From Pseudomonadota bacterium (lineage in GTDB: Bacteria; Pseudomonadota; Gammaproteobacteria; Steroidobacterales; Steroidobacteraceae), in NCBI GenBank assembly GCA_021807675.1, contig JAKBCR010000006.1, positions 1 to 64,000 on the forward strand: DNA of 64,000 nucleotides, given 5' to 3'. This document shows positions 43,791-53,087 of this stretch, piece after piece. Position numbers and translations under genes: made by a program. A model generated the notes under the pieces. The model saw only the letters and a program-made list of their open reading frames with translations, was not told the origin of the DNA and did no database searches. Numbering within the stretch: position 1 is the stretch's first letter; each line of letters opens with the position of its first letter.

Positions 43791-44564
43791 ATGCCTTATG
43801 CGGCCATTGTCATCATTGTCATCCTCGCTCTGCTGGTGTTCAGCGCCATAAGAGTCCTGAACGAGTACGAGCGGGCGGTGATGTTCACGCTCGGGCGCTT
43901 CACGGGTATCCGGGGGCCGGGGGTCATCCTGCTCTGGCCCATCATTCAGCGGATGAGCAAGGTGGACCTGCGGGTGATCGTGCTCAACGTGCCGAAACAG
44001 GATGTGATCACCCGGGACAATGTGTCGGTCAAGGTGAATGCGGTGGTGTATTTCCGGGTCGTCGATCCCGGCCGGGCCATCGTCCAGGTGGCGAACGCCT
44101 GGGAGGCCACGAGTCAGGTGGCGCAGACGACGCTGCGCTCGGTGCTCGGCCAGCATGAGCTCGACGACCTGCTGGCGCAGCGCGACAAGCTCAACTCCGA
44201 CATCCAGCGGATCCTGGACCAGAGCACCGAGGCCTGGGGAATCAAGGTCGCCAACGTCGAGCTCAAGGACCTGGATCTCGACGAGAGCATGGTCCGCGCG
44301 ATGGCGAGGCAGGCGGAAGCGGAGCGCTCCCGGCGCGCGAAGGTCATCAATGCGCAAGGCGAGAAGCAGGCGGCGCAGACCCTCGTCGAGGCGGCCCAGG
44401 CGCTCTCACAGCAGTCGAGCTCGCTGCAGCTGCGCTACCTGCAGACGCTGGCCGACATCTCCCACGACAAGTCCTCCCTCATCGTGTTTCCGCTGCCGCT
44501 CGATCTTTTCCGGCCGCTCATGGGAGCGTTGGATCAGAAGCAGACGGGGCCATCGGGCTCCTAG
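43791..44564 (+). CDS. Slipin (stomatin/prohibitin family)
   Basis: 257 residues from ATG 43791, 25 nt after the NfeD gene. N-terminal membrane hairpin or anchor (AAIVIIVILALLVFSAI), stomatin domain about 25-200 (RVLNEYERAVMFTLGRF; VKVNAVVYFRVVDPGRAI; AQTTLRSVLGQHELDDLL), and a C-terminal coiled-coil (AMARQAEAERSRRAKVINA). It forms membrane scaffolds and is a known partner or substrate of NfeD proteases. Confidence 0.92.
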   Translation: MPYAAIVIIVILALLVFSAIRVLNEYERAVMFTLGRFTGIRGPGVILLWPIIQRMSKVDLRVIVLNVPKQDVITRDNVSVKVNAVVYFRVVDPGRAIVQVANAWEATSQVAQTTLRSVLGQHELDDLLAQRDKLNSDIQRILDQSTEAWGIKVANVELKDLDLDESMVRAMARQAEAERSRRAKVINAQGEKQAAQTLVEAAQALSQQSSSLQLRYLQTLADISHDKSSLIVFPLPLDLFRPLMGALDQKQTGPSGS

Positions 44565-44589
44565 CGCGGGCGATACCCGCCGCGTGTGA

Positions 44590-44925
44590 ATCCGGTACAG
44601 CTTCGTCTTCGATGAGGGCTCTCGTTTCCTCATCGAGAGCCGGATTTTCCTCCGCTCGATATTGGGGGCGGGCGTGCAGCCATGCGGGTGGGCTGGGCCT
44701 TCGCGATGCTGCAGCTCGCGTTGCCATTCGAGGAACTGCCGGTGGAATGCAACTTTCCCACGAACATCGCCAGGAAGGCTCCGAAGGGCAGGTACACGAA
44801 ACCTGTCGTATTGCACTATCATCGTGCGCTCGACAGGCAGGGCCGGCTCCGATTGAGCGGGATTCGATTGGTCGACAAATCGATAAAAGCGGTCAACAGT
44901 CATCTTGGAGAGACCTTCGGGTCCG
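44590..44925 (+). pseudogene. Possible broken gene remnant
   Basis: Between the slipin and DUF423 genes two frames look protein-like but do not join: IRYSFVFDEGSRFLIESR from 44590 in one frame, and FPPLDIGGG...MRVGWAFAMLQLALPFEEL then KPVVLHYHRALDRQGRLRL in another (open from 44616, in frame with DUF423). The second resembles the C-terminal end of glycosyltransferase- or sulfotransferase-like proteins, but I cannot name a family. It may instead be a chance frame or an N-terminal extension of the DUF423 protein. Confidence 0.3.
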
Positions 44926-44969
44926 CCCGGGAAGGGGACGCCAGTGCCGCGAGGGGCTCGTATGGATGG

Positions 44970-45326
44970 GTGCTTGCGGCCGCAGGGGTGCTGCTCGCGC
45001 TGGCGACGATAGCGGGAGCCCTGGGCGCTCATGTCCTCGCGGGCCGTTGGAGCGCGGGCAGGCTGAAGATCTTCGACACCGCGGTGCGGTACCAGTTCTA
45101 CCATTCCCTGGGGTTGCTCGGAATCGGCCTGGCGCTGCGCTCGCGCGCTGGCGCGCCGGTGCGGGCGGCGGCCTTGCTCGTCGTCATCGGAATAGTCCTC
45201 TTTTCCGGCAGTCTCTATGCGCTCACGCTCGGCGCGCCGCGGTTGACTGGCGTGGTGACTCCGATGGGAGGCTTGGCATTGATATCGGGGTGGCTGACAT
45301 TCGCTTACGGGATGTGGCGGGAATGA
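44970..45326 (+). CDS. DUF423 (YgdD-like) small membrane protein
   Basis: About 118 residues from GTG 44970; the start is uncertain because no good ribosome site exists and the frame is open back to 44616. Homology begins near GSYGWVLAAAG and includes GALGAHVLAGRWS, FDTAVRYQFYHSLGLLGIGL and FSGSLYALTLGAPRLTGVVTPMG. Four membrane helices. The family is widespread and of unknown role. It is followed 6-9 nt later by hrpB. Confidence 0.8.
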   Translation: MLAAAGVLLALATIAGALGAHVLAGRWSAGRLKIFDTAVRYQFYHSLGLLGIGLALRSRAGAPVRAAALLVVIGIVLFSGSLYALTLGAPRLTGVVTPMGGLALISGWLTFAYGMWRE

Positions 45327-45335
45327 TCCGGAGTG

Positions 45336-47939
45336 ATGACGGATCTCAGAGCTGCGATGCGCTCTCTCGAACGTTCGGGATTACCGATAGATGAGGCGCT
45401 GCCGCAGCTGCGGCGCGCCCTGGCCGAGCATGCATCGGCGGTGCTGACGGCGCCTCCGGGAGCGGGGAAGAGCACCGTCGTGCCGCTGGTGTTGCTTGGC
45501 GAGGCATGGGCAGCGGGAAAGCAGATATTGATGTTGGAGCCGCGGCGACTGGCGGCACGCGCTGTGGCGCTGCGGATGGCGCAGACACTGGGAGAGGCAG
45601 TCGGACGCACCGTCGGGTATCGCATGCGCCTTGATACAAAGGTCTCGCACGAGACGCGTATCGAGGTCGTCACGGAGGGCGTGCTGACACGGATGCTGCA
45701 GACGGATCCGGCGCTTGAAGGCGTGGGGGCCGTGATATTTGACGAGTACCACGAGCGGAGCTTGCAGGCGGATCTCGGGCTGGCGCTGGTGCTCGATGCA
45801 CGCGAGAGCGTGGCGCCCGACCTCAAGGTCCTCGTCATGTCGGCTACGCTGGAGGGAGCGGCCGTGTCGCGACTACTCGGGGGCGCGCCTGTGGTAATGG
45901 CGCACGGGCGGACTTTTCCGGTGGAGACGCGGTATGCCGGGAAGGGCTCGCCGCCGCTGCCGGATGCGGGGGCGGCCCGCGCATCGCAGGAGAGCCCCGA
46001 GGCGCTCACGGCGAGAATCGTCCGGCGCGCTTTGGAAGAAGAGCCGGGGGACGTGCTGGTGTTCCTGCCGGGGGCACGTGAGATTCACCGCATGCGGGCG
46101 CTGCTGGAAGGCACGTCCGCCGCGGCCGCCGGGAGCGCGGGAGGAGTGCGGATTCTGCCGCTTTACGGTGAGCTTTCAGGCGAGGAGCAGGAGGCGGCCC
46201 TGACACCGGGCGCACCTGGGGCTCGCCGCGTCGTGCTCGCCACCAACATCGCCGAGACGAGTCTCACCATCCCAGGGGTGCGGGTGGTCGTTGATTCGGG
46301 ACTCGTGCGCCGGCTGCGCTTCGATCCCGCCACGGGCATGAGCCGTCTCGAGACCGCGCGCATCTCGCGCGCTTCGGCCGAGCAACGGCAGGGCAGAGCG
46401 GGGCGGGTGGAGCCGGGGGTGTGCTATCGGGCCTGGAGCGAGGGCGCGCAGCGCAGCCTTGCTCCTTACACCGCCGCGGAGATCGTCGAGGCGGATCTGA
46501 CGCCACTGGCCCTGGAGCTCGCGGGGTGGGGCGTGCGCGAGCCTGCCGAGCTCAAGTGGCTCGATCCGCCGCCCGCCGCCACCCTCGCGAGCGCGCGCGA
46601 CCTGCTCGAGCGATTGGGCGCCCTGGATCGCACTGGACGCATGACTCCTCATGGCCGTGAGATGGCGAGGATCGGGGTGCATCCGCGGCTCGCACACATG
46701 CTGCTGCGGGCGCGGGACCTGGGCTCGCTGCCGCTCGCCGCTGACCTCGCGGCGCTGCTCTCGGAGCGGGATCCGCTGCGCGGGACCGCGGGCGCTCGTG
46801 ATGTCGACATCCGCGGGCGCATCGAGGCCCTGCGCGGCGAGAGCGACGCGGCTGGGATAGACCGGGCGGCACTGCAGCGAGTCCGGCGCGGCGCTCGCGA
46901 GGTTCTGCGGCAGCTCGGGGCGGGAGCGGCGGCCGGCTCGAAAGCCGGCCAGTCCGCGGGAAGCGCCTCGGTCGGCGGGCTGCTCGCGCTGGCATTTCCT
47001 GATCGCATCGGGCGGCAGCGGGCCGGCGGGGACGGTCGCTTCATACTGACCAACGGCCGGGGCGCACGCTTCGCCGAGCCCCAGGCTCTCTCGCGTCAGG
47101 AGCTGATCGTCGCGGTGGATCTCGACGACCGCGAGCGCGATGCGCGCATTCGCCTGGCCGCGCCGGTGAGCCGCGAGTGTCTCGACCAGCTCATGGCCTC
47201 GCGCCTGGAGCGCAGCGACTCGGTCGAGTGGAATGCGCGGGAGCAGGCGGTGCTCGCCCGGCGAGTGCTGCGGCTGGACGGCCTGGTCCTGGAAGAGGGC
47301 GCATTGCCGGAAGTGCCGCGGGAAGAGGCGCGGACCGCCATGCTGGAGGGCGTCCGCCAGCTGGGAATCGACTCGCTCCCTTGGAGTCGCGAGACGCGCG
47401 ATCTTCAGGCGCGCGTGGCCTTCGTCCGCGCCCTGGGCGGCCGATACGAGGGCTGGCCGGATCTCTCGGACGCGGCGCTCGCGGCCCGGGCGAGCGAGTG
47501 GCTCACCCCGTGGCTCGATGGGATCACCCGCCGGGAGCACCTCGCTCGCATTCCGCTGCTCGAGGCGCTGCTCGCGCGGCTGAGTTGGGAAGAGCGGCGC
47601 GAGCTCGACGCCCTCGCGCCGAGCCATCTCGCGGTACCGAGCGGATCGCACGTGCGCATCGACTACCTCGATGAGAGCGCGCCCGCCGTATCGGTACGCC
47701 TGCAGGAGGTCTTCGGCCTCACCGCGACGCCGCGACTCGGCGGCGGTCGGGTGCCCGTCACTTTCAAGCTCCTCTCCCCCGCGCAGCGGCCCGTGCAGGT
47801 GACGCGCGATCTCGCCAGCTTCTGGCGCGGCGCGTACGCCGAGGTTCGCAAGGATCTGCGCGGCCGCTACCCGAAGCACTACTGGCCGGAAAATCCTCTG
47901 GAGGCCGAGGCTGTCAGAGGCGTGCGGCGGCGAAATTAA
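45336..47939 (+). CDS. hrpB: ATP-dependent helicase HrpB
   Basis: 867 residues from ATG 45336 (GTG 45333 also possible). Motifs: I APPGAGKST, Ia MLEPRRLAARAVA, II DEYHER (usually DEFHER in this family), III SATLEG, V NIAETSLTIPGV, VI QRQGRAGRVEPG, then the HA2 domain and the HrpB-specific C-terminus (PVTFKLLSPAQRPVQVTRDL; RKDLRGRYPKHYWPENP). A DEAH-box RNA-helicase-type protein of uncertain bacterial function. It starts a few nt after the DUF423 stop, so translation may be coupled. Confidence 0.93.
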   Translation: MTDLRAAMRSLERSGLPIDEALPQLRRALAEHASAVLTAPPGAGKSTVVPLVLLGEAWAAGKQILMLEPRRLAARAVALRMAQTLGEAVGRTVGYRMRLDTKVSHETRIEVVTEGVLTRMLQTDPALEGVGAVIFDEYHERSLQADLGLALVLDARESVAPDLKVLVMSATLEGAAVSRLLGGAPVVMAHGRTFPVETRYAGKGSPPLPDAGAARASQESPEALTARIVRRALEEEPGDVLVFLPGAREIHRMRALLEGTSAAAAGSAGGVRILPLYGELSGEEQEAALTPGAPGARRVVLATNIAETSLTIPGVRVVVDSGLVRRLRFDPATGMSRLETARISRASAEQRQGRAGRVEPGVCYRAWSEGAQRSLAPYTAAEIVEADLTPLALELAGWGVREPAELKWLDPPPAATLASARDLLERLGALDRTGRMTPHGREMARIGVHPRLAHMLLRARDLGSLPLAADLAALLSERDPLRGTAGARDVDIRGRIEALRGESDAAGIDRAALQRVRRGAREVLRQLGAGAAAGSKAGQSAGSASVGGLLALAFPDRIGRQRAGGDGRFILTNGRGARFAEPQALSRQELIVAVDLDDRERDARIRLAAPVSRECLDQLMASRLERSDSVEWNAREQAVLARRVLRLDGLVLEEGALPEVPREEARTAMLEGVRQLGIDSLPWSRETRDLQARVAFVRALGGRYEGWPDLSDAALAARASEWLTPWLDGITRREHLARIPLLEALLARLSWEERRELDALAPSHLAVPSGSHVRIDYLDESAPAVSVRLQEVFGLTATPRLGGGRVPVTFKLLSPAQRPVQVTRDLASFWRGAYAEVRKDLRGRYPKHYWPENPLEAEAVRGVRRRN

Positions 47940-48140
47940 GCCGGTACACTGCGCATCCATCCCGCATTGCACTCGGGCGCGCTGCACGTGAAGCTCCCTG
48001 AGACCCGCACCGATGAAACCGGACCCCTGAGACGCATCAAAGGCGGATGGGGAACCGGGAAACGGTGGCGGGAAGGGGGTGGCTTTGCCGGATGCGGGCA
48101 CAGTACAGAGTCCAAGCCTTCTGACGGACCGTCCATACCG

Positions 48141-48866
48141 ATGATGACGAAGCCATTGGATGCCGGCGCACCGGAGCCGGCCATCGACATTCGATTCGGG
48201 CAGGTGGGCCTGATCCAGGTGCGGATCCGCTCAACCGACCCCGGCGCGATTCTCGACGAGCTGACCGGTAAGGTGGCGAGCGCGCCGCTTTTCTTTCAGC
48301 GCACCGGAGTGTGCCTCGACCTGACCGTGCTCGGCAGGGACCCGCAGCTCGAGGAAATGCGGGCGGTGCTGGATGCCGTGCGCCGCACGGGCATGCTGCC
48401 GGTCGGGCTCGTCGGCGGCTCCGCCGCAGTGGAGTCGCTGTCAGCGGCGCTCGATCTGCCTGTGCTCGCGCCCTTTCGGCCGCAAACTCAGACGGTGCCG
48501 GTCGTGCAGCCGGCGGAGCGCGCCGAGGCCGGGATTCCGGCGTTGATGCAACATCAGCCTGTGCGCTCCGGGCAGCGCGTGTATGCGCGCAGCCGCGATC
48601 TCGTGGTGACATCCTCCGTCGGTGCCGGATCTGAAGTGATAGCGGACGGTTGTGTGCACGTGTATGGCCCGCTGCGCGGGCGCGCCGTGGCCGGGGCGCG
48701 AGGGGAGACCAGCGCGCGCGTGTTCTGCCGGGAATTCCATGCCGAGCTGGTCTCGATCGCGGGTGTATTCCGCGTATTCGAGACCTTGCCGCCGGAGCTT
48801 GCCGGCAAGCCGGTGCAGGCGTGGCTGGATGGCGACGATTTGCGTTTCGCCCCCCTGGGCTCTTGA
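48141..48866 (+). CDS. minC: Septum site-determining protein MinC
   Basis: 241 residues from ATG 48141 (ATG 48144 also possible); the longer open frame back to 47967 lacks homology. The N-terminal domain (about 10-110; FQRTGVCLDLTVLGRDPQ) joins through a linker to the beta-helical C-terminal domain (about 130-235; VRSGQRVYARSRDLVV; VHVYGPLRGRAVAG). MinC blocks FtsZ assembly away from mid-cell. The 201 nt between hrpB and this start have no other gene and presumably hold the promoter. Confidence 0.92.
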   Translation: MMTKPLDAGAPEPAIDIRFGQVGLIQVRIRSTDPGAILDELTGKVASAPLFFQRTGVCLDLTVLGRDPQLEEMRAVLDAVRRTGMLPVGLVGGSAAVESLSAALDLPVLAPFRPQTQTVPVVQPAERAEAGIPALMQHQPVRSGQRVYARSRDLVVTSSVGAGSEVIADGCVHVYGPLRGRAVAGARGETSARVFCREFHAELVSIAGVFRVFETLPPELAGKPVQAWLDGDDLRFAPLGS

Positions 48867-49040
48867 ATACGTCAACAGCACGGCGAAGCGCCTGCGAGTA
48901 AGCCGGCAAGGCCTGGAGTAGGACCCCGTCAAAAGCAAGTGAATGAGCGGCCGTTTCCCGGGGCGTTTCGTCTCACATTGGCGGGTCTCAGAGAGGCCGT
49001 TCCCGGGGCCGCGAGACGAATCCCTGTCATTCGGCTGACC

Positions 49041-49069
49041 GCCCAAAGCGGCGGATGCCGACTTTGGGC
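49041..49069 (+). promoter_or_regulatory. Strong hairpin in the minC-minD gap
   Basis: GCCCAAAG (49041-49048) pairs with CTTTGGGC (49062-49069); inside, CGGC and GCCG pair around a GGAT loop with one bulged A, giving about 12 base pairs. It ends 23 nt before the TTG start of minD. The 226-nt gap also has TTCGTCTC (48967) and GAGACGAA (49013) as a longer-range inverted repeat. Attenuation or separate minDE expression is possible. Confidence 0.5.
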
Positions 49070-49092
49070 CAGTAGTAGATTAGGAGACGGTA

Positions 49093-49905
49093 TTGGCTGA
49101 GATCATAGTGGTGACTTCGGGCAAGGGCGGCGTCGGCAAGACGACCACCTCGGCCAGCGTGGCTTGCGGCCTCGCACGCCGTGGCAAGCGCGTGGTGGTG
49201 ATCGACTTCGACATCGGGCTGCGCAATCTCGATCTCATCATGGGCTGCGAGCGCCGGGTCGTATATGACTTCGTCAATGTGATCCAGGGTGATTGCACGC
49301 TGAGGCAGGCACTCATCAAGGACAAACGGCTCGAGACGCTGCACGTGCTTGCGGCTTCGCAAACGCGTGACAAGGACGCGCTCACCGCTGAGGGCGTCAA
49401 GCGCGTGCTCGATGAGCTGATCGCCGACGGTTTCGACTACATCCTCTGCGATTCTCCCGCCGGCATCGAAAAGGGCGCGCATCTTGCCATGTACTACGCG
49501 GACCGCGCGGTGGTGGTCGTGAACCCCGAAGTGTCCTCGGTCCGCGACTCGGATCGAATCCTCGGGCTCCTCGCCAGCAAGACGCAGCGCGCGGAGCAGG
49601 GCAATGGCGGCGTGAAGGAACATCTTCTGCTGACGCGATACAACCCGAGACGGGTCGCGAGCGGAGAGATGATGAGCGTGGATGATGTGAAAGAGATTCT
49701 GGGGCTCGATGTGATCGGCGTAGTGCCGGAATCCCCGGACGTCCTGGCCGCGTCCAATGCCGGCGTGCCGGTCATTTTCAATGATGACAGTGACGCTTCG
49801 CGCGCCTACGACGACGCGGTGGCTCGCCTGCTGGGTGAGAGTCTTCCGCTGCGCTTCCTCGAGGAGCCGAAGAGAGGCTTCTTCGCCCGCATCTTCGGAG
49901 GCTGA
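49093..49905 (+). CDS. minD: Septum site-determining ATPase MinD
   Basis: 270 residues from TTG 49093, with GGAG upstream; the protein begins AEIIVVTSGKGGVGKTTTSA, the deviant Walker A of MinD/ParA ATPases. Later motifs: VVVIDFDIGLRNLDLIMG, YILCDSPAGIEKGAH, and the C-terminal amphipathic helix FLEEPKRGFFARIFGG that binds membrane. It recruits MinC to the membrane and oscillates with MinE. Confidence 0.95.
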   Translation: MAEIIVVTSGKGGVGKTTTSASVACGLARRGKRVVVIDFDIGLRNLDLIMGCERRVVYDFVNVIQGDCTLRQALIKDKRLETLHVLAASQTRDKDALTAEGVKRVLDELIADGFDYILCDSPAGIEKGAHLAMYYADRAVVVVNPEVSSVRDSDRILGLLASKTQRAEQGNGGVKEHLLLTRYNPRRVASGEMMSVDDVKEILGLDVIGVVPESPDVLAASNAGVPVIFNDDSDASRAYDDAVARLLGESLPLRFLEEPKRGFFARIFGG

Positions 49906-49906
49906 C

Positions 49907-50164
49907 ATGGGGCTACTCGCTCTGTTTCGCCGTACTCCTTCCTCGGCCAGCGTGGCCAAGGAGCGCCTGCGCATCATCGTCGCGCAGGAGCGCAGCGCGC
50001 GTGGCGGTCCGGACTACCTGCCGCTACTGCGGCGCGAGCTCCTGCAGGTGATCCACAAGTACGTGAACGTCGATCCGGAGGCGGTGCAAATCAACCTCGG
50101 GCAGGACGAAGGCCATGAAGTGCTCGAGCTGAGTGTGGCGCTGCCGGAGAAGAACCGGGCGTAG
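49907..50164 (+). CDS. minE: Cell division topological specificity factor MinE
   Basis: 85 residues from ATG 49907, one base after the minD stop. N-terminal MGLLALFRRTPSSASVAKER is the membrane and MinD-contact part; RLRIIVAQERSARGGPDYLP follows, then VIHKYVNVDPEAVQI and the dimer-forming C-terminus. Length and motifs are normal. The 104 nt that follow, before the convergent batD-type gene end, show no gene. Confidence 0.95.
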   Translation: MGLLALFRRTPSSASVAKERLRIIVAQERSARGGPDYLPLLRRELLQVIHKYVNVDPEAVQINLGQDEGHEVLELSVALPEKNRA

Positions 50165-50268
50165 AAGCGCTTTCGCGAATGGCCCGATGCGGCGTTCCTG
50201 AAGCAGCTTCTTACGATGAACAGTGGCGCCTTCGGGACGCCCGAATGGGCTGACTCGGATCGAGGAGC

Positions 50269-52080
50269 TCACGGGTAGAGTGGCGCGAGTCCGTTGCGCT
50301 CGCGCGTGGCCTTGCCCGGCGATGTCGGGAGCCCGGTGAGCGCCGCGGCAAGTGGCCGCCCCTGCCACGCCCCGCCGGCATAGCAGGCGCGGTCGAGGTC
50401 GCGGAGCAGCTCGGCGACGGCAGCATCGCCGATCCTCGCGGCGACGGCGCTGATGCCCGGCGGAGCCGCGCCCCAGAGCGCCGCCGCCCAGGCGAGCAGA
50501 TGCGCTCTGGCCTCGCGGGCGTCGTTGGCTTCGCAGGCGGCGCGGAATGCCGCGCGCTCCTTGGAGGCATCGGGCGGGGGTTGGTGCGGACCGGGCGGCG
50601 GTGTCTGGCTGCCGGCGAAGCCGCGACCGGGGGAGGGCGGCTTGGGACGCGAGCGGTGAGACCAGAGCCACACGCCGAGTGTCGAGAGCCAAGCGACGGC
50701 GAGGCCGATGCTGATCCATTCCCACTCCGAGGGAGCGCGCGCCCGTTTCGGCTTCTGCGCCGCCGACTTCGCTGGGGCATGTCGGGAGGCCGTCGGAGCC
50801 GCTACCGGCTTCGCAGCCGGCGTGGGCGCAGACGAGGCGGGGGCCGTCGCGGCTCCGGGCGCGGGCAGGATGGTCAGCGTGCGCGCCGGCAATATCGTGG
50901 TGCGCGGTTGGTTGTTGCGTGTGTCCCACCAGGTGACCACGAGCGCGGGAATCGTGTAGTGCCCCGGCGAGTCGGCCATCAGGGCGATGGTCTGATCGCG
51001 GCTGCCGACCAGATTGCCGTTGCTCGTCGAGTCGCTGAGCTTCGCCTGATCCGGATACGCCTGGAGGCCGGAAGGAATGCGCAACAGTGAGGAGATGTCG
51101 GGCAGCTGCGCAGCGGTGAGTCCCGTTGCCTGCAAATCGAGGTCCAGCGTCACCGGATCGCCCGCGCGCGCGGTGAGCTTCGCCGGGCTCCAGGCGGCAC
51201 TCAGGGTGACGTTGCGGGCGGGCAGCCAGTAGCTGCCGACCGCGCCGGCCGGACGCGGCCGCACGGACACCACGATCGGATCGCCGTGCACGCGCACCGG
51301 TTGCAGGGTCCGCAGGACGCCGCTGAACAATCGCCCGCCGAAAAAGCTGCCGAAAGGATTGTTGCCGAAGGGCGATCGGGTCTTGCCGACGGCGACCTCC
51401 GCGTCGAGTACGGGACCCTGGAGGGTGAGCCTGCCGCTGTGCAGAGGAATGAGCAGGTACTGCCGAGTGACGACCTGGTAGGTGCGGCCGTTGCGCTCCG
51501 CGTCGCTGTCCTTGTCGGAGCCGATCTGCTTCACCACGACATTGCTGTTGTCCGGCAGCTCGAGATCGGCGTGGTACAAGGTCTCAGACGTGAAGAGGCG
51601 CACTGTCAGGTGGATAGCGGCCTCGACGTAGGGGTGCCGCGGTGAGGCGGTGGTCTCTATGAACACTTTCGCGGCAGGGGTCCTGCCCGAAGCGCCCGGC
51701 TGCCCGGCGCTTCCCGGTCCGGTTACCGTCAGGGAGAGCGGCTGGGTCTGCTCGCCATCCCACGTAAGAGAGGGGATCGTCAGGGGGCCCGTAACCTTCG
51801 GGGCCAGTGTCAGGACGACCTCCGATTTCTCCGAGGCGCTGCCGTTGATGAACTCGTAGCTCGTGCCGCTGCTGGTGCCGAGGATATCGAAATCCTGCTG
51901 CAGCGGGGCGAGGTCGGGTTGACCGCTCGTTCGGCCGTCGTGCTCCAAGGTCAGCTGCACGGTGTCGCCGGCTGCGATTTGAGAAGAATCCAGCGAGGCG
52001 CTGACACTCGCGAGCGCCTGCGCAGCCGCGGCGTAACCGATGAGCAGCATAAGCGGCATGCCTCGCGGCCGCCCTCTCAT
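50269..52080 (-). CDS. BatD-like protein of aerotolerance operon
   Basis: 603 residues from ATG 52080, whose ATGA overlaps the stop of the TPR gene. Signal peptide about 1-25, large periplasmic beta-rich region (SASLDSSQIAAGDTVQLTLE; DFDILGTSSGTSYEFINGSA), an Ala/Pro-rich linker, one membrane helix (about 475-495; WISIGLAVAWLSTLGVWLW), and a cytoplasmic tail. It is the last gene of the moxR-bat operon. The family is thought to work with the VWA proteins at the envelope; the exact role is not established. Confidence 0.85.
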   Translation of the reverse strand: MRGRPRGMPLMLLIGYAAAAQALASVSASLDSSQIAAGDTVQLTLEHDGRTSGQPDLAPLQQDFDILGTSSGTSYEFINGSASEKSEVVLTLAPKVTGPLTIPSLTWDGEQTQPLSLTVTGPGSAGQPGASGRTPAAKVFIETTASPRHPYVEAAIHLTVRLFTSETLYHADLELPDNSNVVVKQIGSDKDSDAERNGRTYQVVTRQYLLIPLHSGRLTLQGPVLDAEVAVGKTRSPFGNNPFGSFFGGRLFSGVLRTLQPVRVHGDPIVVSVRPRPAGAVGSYWLPARNVTLSAAWSPAKLTARAGDPVTLDLDLQATGLTAAQLPDISSLLRIPSGLQAYPDQAKLSDSTSNGNLVGSRDQTIALMADSPGHYTIPALVVTWWDTRNNQPRTTILPARTLTILPAPGAATAPASSAPTPAAKPVAAPTASRHAPAKSAAQKPKRARAPSEWEWISIGLAVAWLSTLGVWLWSHRSRPKPPSPGRGFAGSQTPPPGPHQPPPDASKERAAFRAACEANDAREARAHLLAWAAALWGAAPPGISAVAARIGDAAVAELLRDLDRACYAGGAWQGRPLAAALTGLPTSPGKATRERNGLAPLYP

Positions 52081-53087
52081 CTGGCGCTCTCCGGGTCTTC
52101 CCCATACTCCTGCCGCATCATGTGCTCGATGAGGAACTTGCGCCGCAGGAGCCCGGCGGGGCTGTCCGGGATCTGACGCAGCCACTGATCGAGCGCCAGT
52201 TGCTGCTCGCTCTCGGGCTTGCGCCGGGGTGTCCGGTCACCGCCTGCCACACGATCGCCCGTCTCGGGCGCCTTCCGCCGACCTTTCGAGCCAAGCGCCG
52301 ACTTGCCGTTTCCCTGGGAGCCCGCTGTCTGGCCGGTGTTTCCGGCCCCGGGCGCCTTGTGCTGCGTCCGTGCAAGGGCCGCGGCGAACGCCGCGTCACG
52401 CCGTGCTTGAGCGAGTGAGTCTTTGGATCGAGGGCCTTGGGCTCCTGTCGCCTGCGGCGAGGCGGGCTGTTGGCCGGAGCCCGAATGACCGGCGCCAGCC
52501 TGAGAGCCGTTGGATGCCTGCTGACCCTGGCCTGTGGATCGGGACCCGCGCGCGCTCGACTGCTGCGATCCCGATCCGCGCTGTTGCCCGCTGCCGGACT
52601 GCCGTCCCCCGGAGGCAGCGCCTCCACCGCCGTGGCCGCCTTTGCCGGACGACGACTGCGGTGACGGGGGCTGCTGGCGGAGCGCGCGCTCGACCAGATC
52701 GCGGTTGTGGCGGATATCCTTGTCGGTCGGATCCTGCTTCAACGCGGCGTCGTACGCCGTCAGCGCGGCCTGCAACTGACCGGACCTGGCGAGCGCGTTG
52801 CCACGGTTGTATTCGGACTCGGCATCGGTGAACGGAGCGAGCAGCTTCGTCGCCTGCCGAAGCCGGCCCACCTCGAGATCGGCGTAGGCGCGCCAGCGCG
52901 GATCGCGGAAGCGGGCGGCCGCCTGCGCCGGTTTGCCGGCGGCGAGCAGCGCCTCGCCTTGCTGGTCCGGTGTGCGCCAGAGATCGGACCACGCTGACGA
53001 GACGGTCTCGGCGAGCGCCGGCTGAGCCGCGAATACCGCGCAGCAGAGTTGGGCGACAGCCAGCAGCGCGACCCTCGAGGCCTTCAT
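52077..53087 (-). CDS. TPR protein of aerotolerance operon (BatC/BatE-like)
   Basis: 336 residues from ATG 53087, overlapping the upstream VWA gene by 4 nt. Signal peptide about 1-25 (LLAVAQLCCAVFAAQPALA). A TPR pair (about 55-130; EYNRGNALARSGQLQAALTA then YDAALKQDPTDKDIRHNRDL) precedes a low-complexity Gly/Ser/Gln-rich stretch (about 140-220). The C-terminus ends QALDQWLRQIPDSPAGLLRR-like, as in other members. Presumed periplasmic or membrane-attached scaffold. Confidence 0.85.
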   Translation of the reverse strand: MKASRVALLAVAQLCCAVFAAQPALAETVSSAWSDLWRTPDQQGEALLAAGKPAQAAARFRDPRWRAYADLEVGRLRQATKLLAPFTDAESEYNRGNALARSGQLQAALTAYDAALKQDPTDKDIRHNRDLVERALRQQPPSPQSSSGKGGHGGGGAASGGRQSGSGQQRGSGSQQSSARGSRSTGQGQQASNGSQAGAGHSGSGQQPASPQATGAQGPRSKDSLAQARRDAAFAAALARTQHKAPGAGNTGQTAGSQGNGKSALGSKGRRKAPETGDRVAGGDRTPRRKPESEQQLALDQWLRQIPDSPAGLLRRKFLIEHMMRQEYGEDPESAR

